Shown: positions 6,880 through 13,840, counted from the first letter of the stretch. The stretch: 13,840 nt of DNA from CALZIK01 sp046756565 (GCA_046756565.1 JBHHWO010000118.1:1-13840); one strand, 5' to 3'. The notes: generated by a model not told the origin, from the letters alone. Numbers and translations are program-made.

Positions 6880-8552
6880 CCGAAAGCTACGGTCGGGACC
6901 GCCCGAGCTTTCGCCCGGCCGCATGGATCCTGGCGGCGGTCCTCGTGTGGGCCGTCGGGTATCCGCTCGCGCTGACCCTCTTCGAAGCTCTGGGGATTCC
7001 CTCCGCGCCGACTCTCGCGAACTTCTCCGCTTTCGCACAACGGCCGGACGAATGGCTGGCGCTTTGGCGGAGTCTCTGGATCTCGGGGGCCTCGGTGGTC
7101 CTGGCGGCCGCCGTGGGTGTGCCACTGGCCTTTGTCTTCGAGCGCTTGGATTTCCCCGGGCGCTCGGTGCTCGGCGGCCTGGTGGCCTTGCCGGTGGCCT
7201 TGCCGCCGCTGGTCGGAGTCCTGGCGTTTCTGTTCCTCTACGGCGAGACCGGTTTCTTGACGCGTACGGTGCAGTTCGCGCTGGGTCTCGAGAGCGCGCC
7301 GTGGCGCCTGCGCGGCGCGGGCGCCATCCTCCTCGTCCACGCCTACTCGATGTACGTCTACTTCTACCTGTTTACGCGCGCGGCCCTGACGCGCCTCGAT
7401 CCCTCGATGGAGGAAGCCGCTGCGAGCCTGGGCGCCGGCGTGGTCGCGAGGCTGCGCCGGGTGGTGCTGCCGCTGCTGCGCCCGGCTCTGGCCGGCGCGG
7501 CGCTCCTCACCTTCATGACCTCGCTGTCGTCGTTCTCGGCGCCGTACATCTTCGGCGGCAGCTTCCGTGTGATGACCACACAGATCGTCGCTTCGAAGCT
7601 CAACGGCGAGACCGCCGCGGCGCAGGTCGAGACCATCGTCTTGGCGCTGGCGGCGGTCGCCGGCCTCGGCGCGCTGTTGGCGTTCGACCGGCGCCGGGTG
7701 GCGGTCGTTGGAGGCGTGCGAGGGCTCGCTCCCCACCGCCGGGCCTTGAAGAGCCGCCGTTCCCGGCTGGCCGCAGCGGTCCTGGGCTGGGCGTTGGCGG
7801 TCTTTCTGCTGTTGCCGCACCTGACCTTGATCCTGGTCTCCTTCGTGCCTCCGGCCACCTGGACGGTCGAGGCGATTCCGCCGGTTCTGGATCTGTCGAA
7901 CTTCGGGAAGCTCTTCTCCGGAACCGAGCGCTTGCGCCCGGTACTGAACTCTGGCTGGATGGCGTTGGTCGCGACGGTGGGCTCGGTGGCTCTCGGGCTG
8001 GCGGCGGCGCGCAGCTCGATTCGTGTCGGAGGCAAGCTCGGGACTCTGCTCGAAAGTCTGGTGGCCCTGCCGTGGGCGATTCCGGGAACCGTATTCGCCG
8101 TGGCGCTGGCGACCGCGTTCAGCGTTTCGGCGCCTCTGGCCGGGAGGTTCGTTCTGATCGGAACGCCGGTGATCCTGCCGCTCGCCTATCTAGTTCGAAG
8201 TCTTCCCGTGACCGGACGGAGTGCGTTTGCCGGGCTGCGCCAGTTCGACGGCTCGCTGGAAGAGGCCGCGGCATCCTTGGGTGCCGGAGGATGGAGGACG
8301 CTGTGGAGGGTCGTTCTGCCGATGCTGCGGCCGGCTCTGGCGGCGGGAGCGGGCCTCGCGTTCATCACCGCGCTCGGCGACTTCGTGACCTCGATCGTTC
8401 TCTATACCTACGACACGCGGCCGATCTCGATCGAGATCCTCTCGAACCTGCGCTTACAGGAGACCGGAATCGCCGCCGCCTACGGGGTTCTGTTGATGGT
8501 CGCGAGCGCGATGGCGTTCGTGGTCTGGAGCAGGAAAGAGGCGTCCGCTTGA
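6876..8552 (+). CDS. ABC transporter permease, two fused permease domains (FbpB/ThiP-like)
   Basis: This 558-aa inner-membrane protein carries two BPD_transp_1 domains in one chain, so a single polypeptide can form the whole channel. About 12 hydrophobic segments are visible. Each half has the EAA loop that contacts the ATPase: EEAAASLGAG at 179-188 and again at 462-471, followed in both by RVVLP and LLRPALA or MLRPALA, so the halves look like an old internal duplication. The link between them (about 270-297) is basic (DRRRVAVV, RRALKSRRSR). The GTG start at 6876 overlaps the ATPase stop as GTGA; the stop overlaps the TTG start of the MFS gene as TTGA. Fused permeases are known in iron, thiamine and phosphonate importers and do not fix the substrate. 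Confidence 0.95.
   Translation: MTESYGRDRPSFRPAAWILAAVLVWAVGYPLALTLFEALGIPSAPTLANFSAFAQRPDEWLALWRSLWISGASVVLAAAVGVPLAFVFERLDFPGRSVLGGLVALPVALPPLVGVLAFLFLYGETGFLTRTVQFALGLESAPWRLRGAGAILLVHAYSMYVYFYLFTRAALTRLDPSMEEAAASLGAGVVARLRRVVLPLLRPALAGAALLTFMTSLSSFSAPYIFGGSFRVMTTQIVASKLNGETAAAQVETIVLALAAVAGLGALLAFDRRRVAVVGGVRGLAPHRRALKSRRSRLAAAVLGWALAVFLLLPHLTLILVSFVPPATWTVEAIPPVLDLSNFGKLFSGTERLRPVLNSGWMALVATVGSVALGLAAARSSIRVGGKLGTLLESLVALPWAIPGTVFAVALATAFSVSAPLAGRFVLIGTPVILPLAYLVRSLPVTGRSAFAGLRQFDGSLEEAAASLGAGGWRTLWRVVLPMLRPALAAGAGLAFITALGDFVTSIVLYTYDTRPISIEILSNLRLQETGIAAAYGVLLMVASAMAFVVWSRKEASA
8531..8539 (+). promoter_or_regulatory. Ribosome binding site deciding the MFS start
   Basis: AGGAAAGAG lies 9 nt before the TTG at 8549, within the last codons of the permease gene. 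It supports the TTG over the next in-frame ATG at 8597, which has no comparable site. Confidence 0.55.
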
Positions 8553-9784
8553 GCGGTACCGCCGACGGCCACGCGCTTCGGAGAATCTGGGTTCTCATGG
8601 CGACGGTCTTCGTCGACATGCTGGGGTTCTTCATCGTCCTACCGCTTCTGCCGTTCTACGCCGAAAAGCTGGGCGCGGATCCGATCCGGGTGGGCGCGCT
8701 GGTCTCGATGTTCGCGCTCGCGCAACTGGTGACGGCACCGCTCTGGGGCCGCCTCTCCGATCACTACGGTCGCAAGCCGATGATCCTCATGGGGCTCCTG
8801 GTCTCGGCCGGCGCGTACACCATCTTCGAATCGGCGGGCACGGTCTGGCTGTTGTTTCTCTCCAGATTCGTTCAGGGCGCTGGCAGCGGCACGATCGGAG
8901 TGGTGCAGGCCTACGTGAGCGACTCGGTCGAACGCGGCGAACGGGCCAAGGCCCTCGGCTGGCTCACCGCGGCGACCAGCGCGGGCGTCATGACCGGACC
9001 CGCGGTCGGCTCGCTTTCGGCGGCTCTCGGCTGGATCGGTCCGGGCTACCTCGCCGCCGCTTTGTGTCTGCTCAACTTTGCGTTCGGCTTGCGCTGGCTT
9101 CCCGAGTCGAAAAGCTCAGCAGCGGCCGCGGACTCGGAGCGCAGGGGCGGCATGCGGCGAGCCATCGTTGCTTTCCTCCGCCATCCGACCAAGCCCCTGC
9201 CCAGGCTGGTGTGGATCTACACCTTCGGAATGATGTCGTTCATGGCGATGAACGGCATCTTCGCTCTCTACCTCGAGCGCGTGTTCGGGATCAATGAGAA
9301 GACCATCGGTTGGTTCTTCATGTACGTGGGCGGCGTGTCGCTCGTGATGCGTTCTTTGTTGCTCGGGCCGGCGGTGGCGCGCCTGGGCGAACGTCGCTCG
9401 ATGCGCCTGGGGGCGCTGGGCGTCGCCATCGGCATGGCGGTGGCGCCGTTCGCAAACTCGATCTGGGTGCTCTGCGCCGGCATCACCTTCATTCCGGTCG
9501 GTACGGCACTTCTCTTCCCGACCACCACCTCGCTGGTCTCGCAGCGCGCACCCGAAGGCCAGACAGGGATGATCCTGGGCGTGCAACAGGCGTTCGGCGG
9601 TGTCGCGCGCATGCTGGGTCCGATCTGGGCCGGCGCCGTGTTCCAGCACATCGGTATCCGCTGGCCGTTCTGGTTGGCCGCCGTTTTGATGGTTTTCGCC
9701 CGGCTCATGGCCGGGGGCATCGGCACGGGAGAAGAGCGGCCGCCGGGGGACTTCGAGAGCGAGTTACCGACCGAGCCGGCCTGA
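8549..9784 (+). CDS. MFS transporter, DHA1/TetA-like
   Basis: This 411-aa predicted drug:H+ antiporter-type inner-membrane transporter has about 12 membrane helices. TM1 contains VFVDMLGFFIVLPLLPFYA, a hallmark of TetA-like DHA1 proteins, with an acidic residue at 23. Motif A between TM2 and TM3 reads GRLSDHYGRKP (67-77). Later segments SRFVQGAGSG and GPAVGSL also match the family. The TTG start is chosen because it overlaps the permease stop (TTGA), has a ribosome site at 8531-8539, and leaves TM1 whole; ATG 8597 would begin inside TM1. Coupling to an importer is unusual: the pair could import one compound and export a related one, or the MFS protein could export a siderophore or by-product. 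The substrate cannot be read from the sequence. Confidence 0.93.
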   Translation: MSGTADGHALRRIWVLMATVFVDMLGFFIVLPLLPFYAEKLGADPIRVGALVSMFALAQLVTAPLWGRLSDHYGRKPMILMGLLVSAGAYTIFESAGTVWLLFLSRFVQGAGSGTIGVVQAYVSDSVERGERAKALGWLTAATSAGVMTGPAVGSLSAALGWIGPGYLAAALCLLNFAFGLRWLPESKSSAAAADSERRGGMRRAIVAFLRHPTKPLPRLVWIYTFGMMSFMAMNGIFALYLERVFGINEKTIGWFFMYVGGVSLVMRSLLLGPAVARLGERRSMRLGALGVAIGMAVAPFANSIWVLCAGITFIPVGTALLFPTTTSLVSQRAPEGQTGMILGVQQAFGGVARMLGPIWAGAVFQHIGIRWPFWLAAVLMVFARLMAGGIGTGEERPPGDFESELPTEPA

Positions 9785-9787
9785 TCA
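9782..9787. other. Abutting convergent stop codons in TGATCA
   Basis: The palindrome TGATCA contains the TGA stop of the MFS gene on the plus strand and the TGA stop of the sulfatase-like gene on the minus strand. The two genes have no bases between them, and no intrinsic terminator is seen on either side, so transcripts probably overlap at their 3' ends. Confidence 0.9.
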
Positions 9788-12280
9788 GCGTCCCTCGGCG
9801 GGTCGCACGATGGCGAGCTCGGAGCCCACCGGTCCCTTGACGGCGAAGACCCGGACCTCGCTCTCCTGGTTCGGCATCAGGGCGCTCGGGATCATGAAAC
9901 GAACGCCGGCGCCCTCCGGATTGAGAACACTGGCGGCGTTCCGACCCACCACCGGAAAGCCGCCGCTCGGCATCGAGTGCACGAGCTCGCCGTCGACAAA
10001 GACCAGGATCGCAACGAAGGGTCGCGTCCCGGAGGGATCCTCGGCCCAGCCGGAGAAGAGCTGGCCCTCACGTGTGATCTCGCCGGTCACTGCGCCGGTT
10101 TCGATTGCTGCAGTGGTGCCGTTCGAAGCGACCAGCCGGAGCTCTTCTTCCCCTTGTTCGATTCGGTAGCGGATGCGTGAGCCGTTCTCGAAGAGCTCGA
10201 GACGCGGCTCGGCCGACTCGGGCTCCCGGATCCGGAAGGCATCGACGGTATTGGCTCCGTCTTGGAATGCCGCCGGTGGAACCATGGCGGTGAACCGGGT
10301 CGCATCGCCTTCGACGTAGGTCCAGGTGGTTGCCGCGATCACACCGTTGATTGCGATTGCCAGGGGCTCGGACGCGCCGGTCTCGCACCCGAGAATTCGT
10401 CCGGTGACCTGCGCCGGCAGGAAGCCGCGGGTCCAACCGACACGGTCGAAGCTCCACGGCTCTTCGAACAACACACGACAGCTAGCCGCTGTCGTGGCCC
10501 TCGGCAGTGGTTCGCCGACAAGCTCCCGGGCGGGCGCAATCGATTCGACGCGGTAGATTCCCTCGATTCCGGTCCCCCGGCCGAAGGCCGCCTCGATTCT
10601 GGCCGCCGCCGCGAGCCGTGCCGGGCGGGTATCGGAAGCGAGCGACCAGGTTTCGTCGCCGACGATGAGTCGCTTGGTCGGCCGCCCGGTCTCGGTGCCG
10701 AGCAAGGACCGGCCGTCGACGGGGCCGGCGGGCCTGCCACCCACGAAGTCGATGACGGTCGGCAGAAGATCCACCAACTCGGCGTTGCGGTCGTCGACTG
10801 TGCCGGTCTCGAGACCGGGCGCGCGGACGAAGAGCGGAACGGCCATGATCTCGAGAGCGTTGGCGCGCGTGGGAGTGCGGCCGGGCTCGCCTCTCTGGAA
10901 CGCGAGGCCGTGATCGGCGGTGACGATGACGAGCGCGCTCTCCCACAATCCGTTTGCCTTCAGGGTCCGGGTGAGGCGCGCGATCAGCGTGTCGGTGAAG
11001 ATCGCCTGGAGAAGGTGTCTCTGGAGTCCCTGCACGACCTGCCAGGGACTTCCCGTCCACACTCCCTGGGCGTCCACGCCGTGCGCGAAAGCCGACTTCG
11101 ATATCGGGCCGTATTCGAGACCCGATGGCAGGAACCGCCAGGGAATGTGAGGCAGCTCGAGATGCAGGAAGTGAAGCGATCCGGGCGCGGGATCGCGGAC
11201 CAGGTCCGCGAGAAAGGTCTCGAAGTCCGAGACCGAGCGGTCCCGGCGCTTGGTCACGAACCGGGGATCTTCCGGATCGGGAGGTTGGCTCTGGCTCATC
11301 GCTTCCGGGCCGCGGCCAAAGTCTCGCCAGGTGCCGGCAATCGAGGGAAGCCTTCCGGTAAGGGCTCGTGGAAGAGTCACGTGGAGCCAGGCGATACCCG
11401 TGTCGCGCAGCTCGGCGCGGAGTCTTCGCGGGCCGGTCCGGCGGGTTTCTTCGGCTCCGCAGATCGAGCCGGGACACAAGCGCGTCAGGAGCTCGATGGC
11501 ATGGGTGCGCTCGGCCGTCCCGAGGAGCGTGAACAGGTTTCTCGGATACTCGGCAGCGGTTGCGATCCGGTTTCGCTCAGGGTATTCGCCGGTCAGGATC
11601 GCCGGGACAGCCTCGTTGGTGACGTCGGAGACGGTCGTGGCGTTGCGGAACCAGACGGATCCGCTGGCAAGCTCGGCGAGTGCGGGGAATCGGGAAGCGT
11701 CGATCTCATCATCGGCAGTCAGGATCGAAGACAACGGCAGCTCGTCGAGCACCAGGAGAATCACCGGCGGTCGCTCCGAGTCCGTGAGCCGGTCCGGCTC
11801 GACGTCGGTGCCTTCGCGTGCGAGGCCGCGAACCGGCGAGAAGAAGAGAAACACGACCGGGAAGACGAGACTCACCGGGGCGCCCCATTCGAGAATCCGG
11901 GAGACGAAGGCACGTCGGGTCGCCCACGCGATGCCGGTCCCGCCGGCGAGCGCTACGAGGAGAATCGCGAATGCGGGAAGCGGCAGCTTACGGGCGGCAG
12001 GCAGCAGGAAGACGGCGCCCAGCAGAACGATCAGAGCCTCGTGGAGGCTCCTGTGAAACCTCTGCGGCAAACGGCCGACGAGGTTTCCGGCTCCGAGCAA
12101 GAGCCCGGCCGGCACCAGATAGACAAACGCGGCCAGGGCGAACGGATCCCAGGCTCCCGCTCGATGGGCGACGAAGAAGTCGGCGTGGCGTCCCAGCAGG
12201 TGAAAGATCGGTTGGGCGATGGCGAACTGGTAGAGAGTGAACAGGTGCCAGACGGAGGGTCGCTCGGGTCCGTTGGACAC
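9785..12280 (-). CDS. Membrane-anchored sulfatase-superfamily hydrolase/transferase
   Basis: This 831-aa protein belongs to the alkaline phosphatase superfamily. The N-terminal part has about four to five hydrophobic helices (about 14-29, 49-65, 82-95, 102-117, 133-148). The enzyme domain follows: VILLVLDELP (metal-ligand D179), DVTNEAVPAILTGEYP (T221 where sulfatases have the Cys/Ser turned into formylglycine), FLHLELPHIPWRFLPSG (H378) and VIVTADHG (D456, H457). Thr at the nucleophile position, as in LtaS and EptA enzymes, argues for phospho-group transfer to an envelope glycan or lipid rather than sulfate-ester cleavage. The layout LPHxPWxxLPSG...QRHLLQ...VTADHG resembles actinobacterial proteins annotated as sulfatases. 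After about residue 600 come beta-rich regions, one with the segment FSGWAEDPSGTRPFVAILVFVDGE given here in part as FSGWAEDPSG and ILVFVDGE. The GTG start at 12280 has no Shine-Dalgarno but TATCAT 6 nt upstream. The frame stays open to an ATG at 12385, but that would add a 35-residue Arg/His-rich tail overlapping the upstream gene. Confidence 0.85.
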   Translation of the reverse strand: MSNGPERPSVWHLFTLYQFAIAQPIFHLLGRHADFFVAHRAGAWDPFALAAFVYLVPAGLLLGAGNLVGRLPQRFHRSLHEALIVLLGAVFLLPAARKLPLPAFAILLVALAGGTGIAWATRRAFVSRILEWGAPVSLVFPVVFLFFSPVRGLAREGTDVEPDRLTDSERPPVILLVLDELPLSSILTADDEIDASRFPALAELASGSVWFRNATTVSDVTNEAVPAILTGEYPERNRIATAAEYPRNLFTLLGTAERTHAIELLTRLCPGSICGAEETRRTGPRRLRAELRDTGIAWLHVTLPRALTGRLPSIAGTWRDFGRGPEAMSQSQPPDPEDPRFVTKRRDRSVSDFETFLADLVRDPAPGSLHFLHLELPHIPWRFLPSGLEYGPISKSAFAHGVDAQGVWTGSPWQVVQGLQRHLLQAIFTDTLIARLTRTLKANGLWESALVIVTADHGLAFQRGEPGRTPTRANALEIMAVPLFVRAPGLETGTVDDRNAELVDLLPTVIDFVGGRPAGPVDGRSLLGTETGRPTKRLIVGDETWSLASDTRPARLAAAARIEAAFGRGTGIEGIYRVESIAPARELVGEPLPRATTAASCRVLFEEPWSFDRVGWTRGFLPAQVTGRILGCETGASEPLAIAINGVIAATTWTYVEGDATRFTAMVPPAAFQDGANTVDAFRIREPESAEPRLELFENGSRIRYRIEQGEEELRLVASNGTTAAIETGAVTGEITREGQLFSGWAEDPSGTRPFVAILVFVDGELVHSMPSGGFPVVGRNAASVLNPEGAGVRFMIPSALMPNQESEVRVFAVKGPVGSELAIVRPAEGR

Positions 12281-12286
12281 CCCGGG

Positions 12287-12292
12287 ATGATA
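12287..12292 (-). promoter_or_regulatory. Possible -10 box for the sulfatase-like gene
   Basis: The minus strand reads TATCAT, 6 nt before the GTG at 12280. It lies in the 29-nt gap after the upstream gene. An AGGAG next to the upstream stop is about 25 nt from the GTG, too far to serve as its ribosome site. Confidence 0.3.
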
Positions 12293-12309
12293 CCGCCCGC
12301 CGAAGGCTC

Positions 12310-13134
12310 CTAGTCGGTGGACGAGAAGTCGTCCATGTCGAGATGACCGGTGATGGCCGCGACGTCTCCGTCGGTGATACCCCACTCGACCCGATCGATC
12401 TGGGCCTGGAAGTTGTCCAACCCTACGAGCCCGCCGAACGGCACTCCGTTGAGCGAGATCAGAAACCGTCCGGTCCCGCCGCCCGCTCGCCAGTCGACTT
12501 CGATCAGGTTGAATCCGGCCGGGAGCATCACCTCCTGGCCGAACGGCATCACCACCACCGTGCCGTCGTCCTCGCGCGCCGCCAGGACCAGGCGGTCTTC
12601 TGGCGGGAGGACGTTGCGCTTGAGCCGGACCTCGAAGTGCCGCCTACCGCCGTTCCCGAAGCCGGCCAGATGGACTACGAACGAGCTGCCGATAGCCGGG
12701 ATGCTGATGTCGTCCATGCTCAGACGGAAGGCCGCCTTGTAGGTGGCCAGGCCGGCCGGTGAACCGTCGGTGACGAAGGCGAGGGTCGTGAGCGTGTCGT
12801 CGATTCCCACCGAGAAGTCCGCGCCGGCCGCGGTCTCGAATCCGTCACCGAGCGAGACCCGGACCCCGGCTGTGAAGTCGACGGTGCCGGTGACGGTCGT
12901 GTTGGTTGCTCGGATGAAGTTGCAGGCGGTGACGTCGGCGATGACGGGCTCGTTATCGAGCTCCACGGTCTCGTTGGCCCCACACGCCGAGCCCGGGGCC
13001 GCCTCGAGGCCGAAGTTGCCGGAAAACTTGGCGTGATTGGTCGCGTTCAGAGTGCCGGAGAAGGCCGGCGGGACCGTTGCCAGCAAGCAGGCGGCGACGA
13101 TCGATGCGGAACCGAGTAAGGTCGTGCTCGTCAT
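12310..13134 (-). CDS. Secreted protein with jelly-roll-like C-terminal half
   Basis: This is a 274-aa exported protein of unknown role. Residues 1 to about 27 form a signal peptide (hydrophobic core ASIVAACLLATVPPAFSG), though its n-region lacks a positive charge. Residues about 50-115 contain VSLGDGFETAAGADFSVGI, resembling the stacked-strand segments of 3-coathanger-type domains in surface proteins. The second half has alternating beta strands (FVVHLAGFG, HFEVRLKRN, RLVLAARED, NLIEVDWRAGGGTGRFLISLNG) and ends GHLDMDDFSSTD, like a laminin-G/concanavalin-type sandwich, so carbohydrate or surface binding is possible. The ATG at 13134 begins 5 nt from the edge of the 13140-13307 element; only GAGG, very close to the ATG, could act as ribosome site. 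The gene ends 29 nt before the sulfatase-like start and may share its transcript. Confidence 0.8.
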   Translation of the reverse strand: MTSTTLLGSASIVAACLLATVPPAFSGTLNATNHAKFSGNFGLEAAPGSACGANETVELDNEPVIADVTACNFIRATNTTVTGTVDFTAGVRVSLGDGFETAAGADFSVGIDDTLTTLAFVTDGSPAGLATYKAAFRLSMDDISIPAIGSSFVVHLAGFGNGGRRHFEVRLKRNVLPPEDRLVLAAREDDGTVVVMPFGQEVMLPAGFNLIEVDWRAGGGTGRFLISLNGVPFGGLVGLDNFQAQIDRVEWGITDGDVAAITGHLDMDDFSSTD

Positions 13135-13139
13135 AGCCT

Positions 13140-13307
13140 CTAGTGTCCTGTCCCAGTGATTCGCTACACAAATCTCGGGCCTTTCTGCACGCTGCCGGCG
13201 TTGCCACTCCTCAACATAGGCCCAGCTATGCTTGCGTCGTGGGCGCCTTGGCAGCGCACACCATGACCTCGAGCCTTATGCACCGAACCACTGGGACAGG
13301 ACACTAG
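13140..13307. mobile_element. 168-bp palindromic MITE-like element with 19-bp inverted ends
   Basis: CTAGTGTCCTGTCCCAGTG (13140-13158) is the exact reverse complement of 13289-13307. After one mismatch (13159/13288) four more bases pair (TTCG). Inside, CGCTGCC (13190-13196) pairs with GGCAGCG (13250-13256), GGCG (13197-13200) with CGCC (13244-13247), and CATAG (13215-13219) with CTATG (13226-13230), so the whole unit can fold as one interrupted hairpin. Both ends are CTAG; element ends read TGTCC and GGACA. This fits a small non-coding transposon moved in trans: CTAG target duplication as in IS481-type elements, or TA duplication as in IS630/Tc1-type. The palindromic target prevents choosing. 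It carries no credible gene. Confidence 0.7.
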
Positions 13308-13840
13308 TTCTGGGTCTCGCTGCTCCATGAGCTCGTGTCGCCGGACTCGAAGCCGTCGGCGAAGATCTGGGTCGGCCCGTCGTCGATCGAGAAGCACTTG
13401 TAGCTGTGGCCGGTGCCGTTGGGCGAGTTGTCCGAGTCGCTCACGACGTCCCGCCAGGCGACGACGAGCTGAACCCTTCCCTGGGGATCCGGATCCGGCA
13501 GGAACTGGATCGTCGGTCGATCCTGCTCGCCCGTGACGCTCGTGTTGACCTGGATCTCGCCCCCGATCGCGGTGCCCAGCGGATCGAAGACCTGCATGAA
13601 GATGTCGAGCAGGTCGCCGCCGGGCAGCGGATCTCCCGCCCACACGATCGCCGATTCCCCGTTCGGGCCGTAGGCTACGTCGGGCTGGCCCTGGGCGTCG
13701 TCGGTCGTCGTGTTGACCGTGAACTCGGGTCCGAGAGGCACGCCCGCGGCGGTGAAGCGGCGGGCCTTGATATCGACTGGGTTGCCTAGGACCGCGGTCA
13801 CGTCTTCCCAGGTCACCGTGAAGACACCGGTGTCGAGGTC
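13304..13840 (-). CDS. C-terminal part of a repeat-containing secreted protein
   Basis: The frame is open to the right edge, so the N-terminus is missing; about 178 codons are visible. Two repeats of roughly 55 residues follow the pattern ARRF...G.PLG.EFTVNT....QGQPDVAYGPNGESAIVWAG and MQVFDPLGTAIGGEIQVNT....QDRPTI...VVAWRD. These resemble the beta repeats of large secreted proteins whose repeats read VNT..Q..P.VA...G..VV.W, probably stacked blades of a propeller. The C-terminus is IFADGFESGDTSSWSSETQN; the DGFESGDTSSWS portion is a tail I have seen on many exported Acidobacteriota-type proteins and may act in sorting or anchoring. The stop TAG lies in the CTAG at the end of the palindromic element. 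The GTG at 13816 is internal and not a likely start. Confidence 0.85.
   Translation of the reverse strand, partial: DLDTGVFTVTWEDVTAVLGNPVDIKARRFTAAGVPLGPEFTVNTTTDDAQGQPDVAYGPNGESAIVWAGDPLPGGDLLDIFMQVFDPLGTAIGGEIQVNTSVTGEQDRPTIQFLPDPDPQGRVQLVVAWRDVVSDSDNSPNGTGHSYKCFSIDDGPTQIFADGFESGDTSSWSSETQN

Noticed and set aside
5074..7820. Minus-strand frames opposite the ABC genes (5074-5769, 5824-7125, 6819-7820)
   Set aside because: They are antisense shadows; the plus strand shows Walker A/B, signature and permease motifs.
6923..8548. Open plus-strand frame running through the permease gene and continuous with the MFS frame
   Set aside because: The part over the permease is Gly/Arg-rich with no domain, while the permease frame has EAA loops and membrane helices. 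Only the part from TTG 8549 is a real gene.
10262..12313. 683-codon plus-strand frame opposite the sulfatase-like gene
   Set aside because: It has Arg/Gly/Glu-rich composition, no domain and no ribosome site; the minus strand carries metal-binding motifs and membrane helices.
12281..12385. ATG 12385 as start of the sulfatase-like protein
   Set aside because: It would add a 35-residue Arg/His-rich stretch inside the upstream gene. GTG 12280 gives a normal membrane-protein start just after that gene's stop.
13164..13643. 159-codon minus-strand frame crossing the palindromic element
   Set aside because: It overlaps the repeat protein in another frame, is Arg/Gly-rich and crosses the element boundary without any domain.
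1..13840. CRISPR arrays, tRNA/rRNA genes, toxin-antitoxin or defence genes
   Set aside because: I saw no regularly spaced long direct repeats, no structural RNA signatures and no proteins of those families on either strand.

Overview
The window is GC-rich DNA from a bacterium, densely coded on both strands, with no RNA genes and no gene-free stretch longer than about 170 bases. Two hints point to an Acidobacteriota-type environmental genome (perhaps Thermoanaerobaculia): the C-terminal tail FADGFESGDTSSWS on the rightmost protein, which I associate with secreted proteins of that group, and the style of the secreted proteins. This placement is inference.

Left block (1-4501, all minus strand). 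In transcription order it holds a secreted M43/pappalysin-type zinc metalloprotease, the E1 component of 2-oxoglutarate dehydrogenase (sucA, without the usual N-terminal E2-binding segment), and an SPFH/band-7 membrane-scaffold protein that runs off the left edge.

Middle block (4654-9784, plus strand). This is an ABC importer operon of the iron/polyamine/phosphonate type: a lipoprotein substrate-binding protein, a possible 30-codon small ORF, an ATPase with a TOBE tail, a fused double permease, and an MFS transporter. ATPase/permease and permease/MFS overlap by 4 nt (GTGA and TTGA), so the MFS protein appears translationally coupled to the importer. The divergent region before the operon has five CCGG tetramers spaced close to one helical turn and a perfect 9-bp inverted repeat that ends in the start codon.

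Right block (9785-13840, minus strand). In transcription order it holds the C-terminal part of a repeat-containing secreted protein, a 168-bp palindromic element with perfect 19-bp inverted ends in CTAG (MITE-like), a 274-aa secreted protein with a jelly-roll-like C-terminal half, and a large membrane-anchored sulfatase/phosphotransferase-superfamily enzyme. That enzyme's stop codon abuts the MFS stop in the shared palindrome TGATCA.

Three genes (sucA, the binding protein, the sulfatase-like gene) have a TANNNT box 6-8 nt before the chosen start and no good Shine-Dalgarno sequence there, which suggests leaderless transcripts. No defence system, CRISPR array or other clearly new multi-gene system is visible. 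The best candidates for something undescribed are the small palindromic element, the ABC/MFS coupling, and the phased operator-like region.
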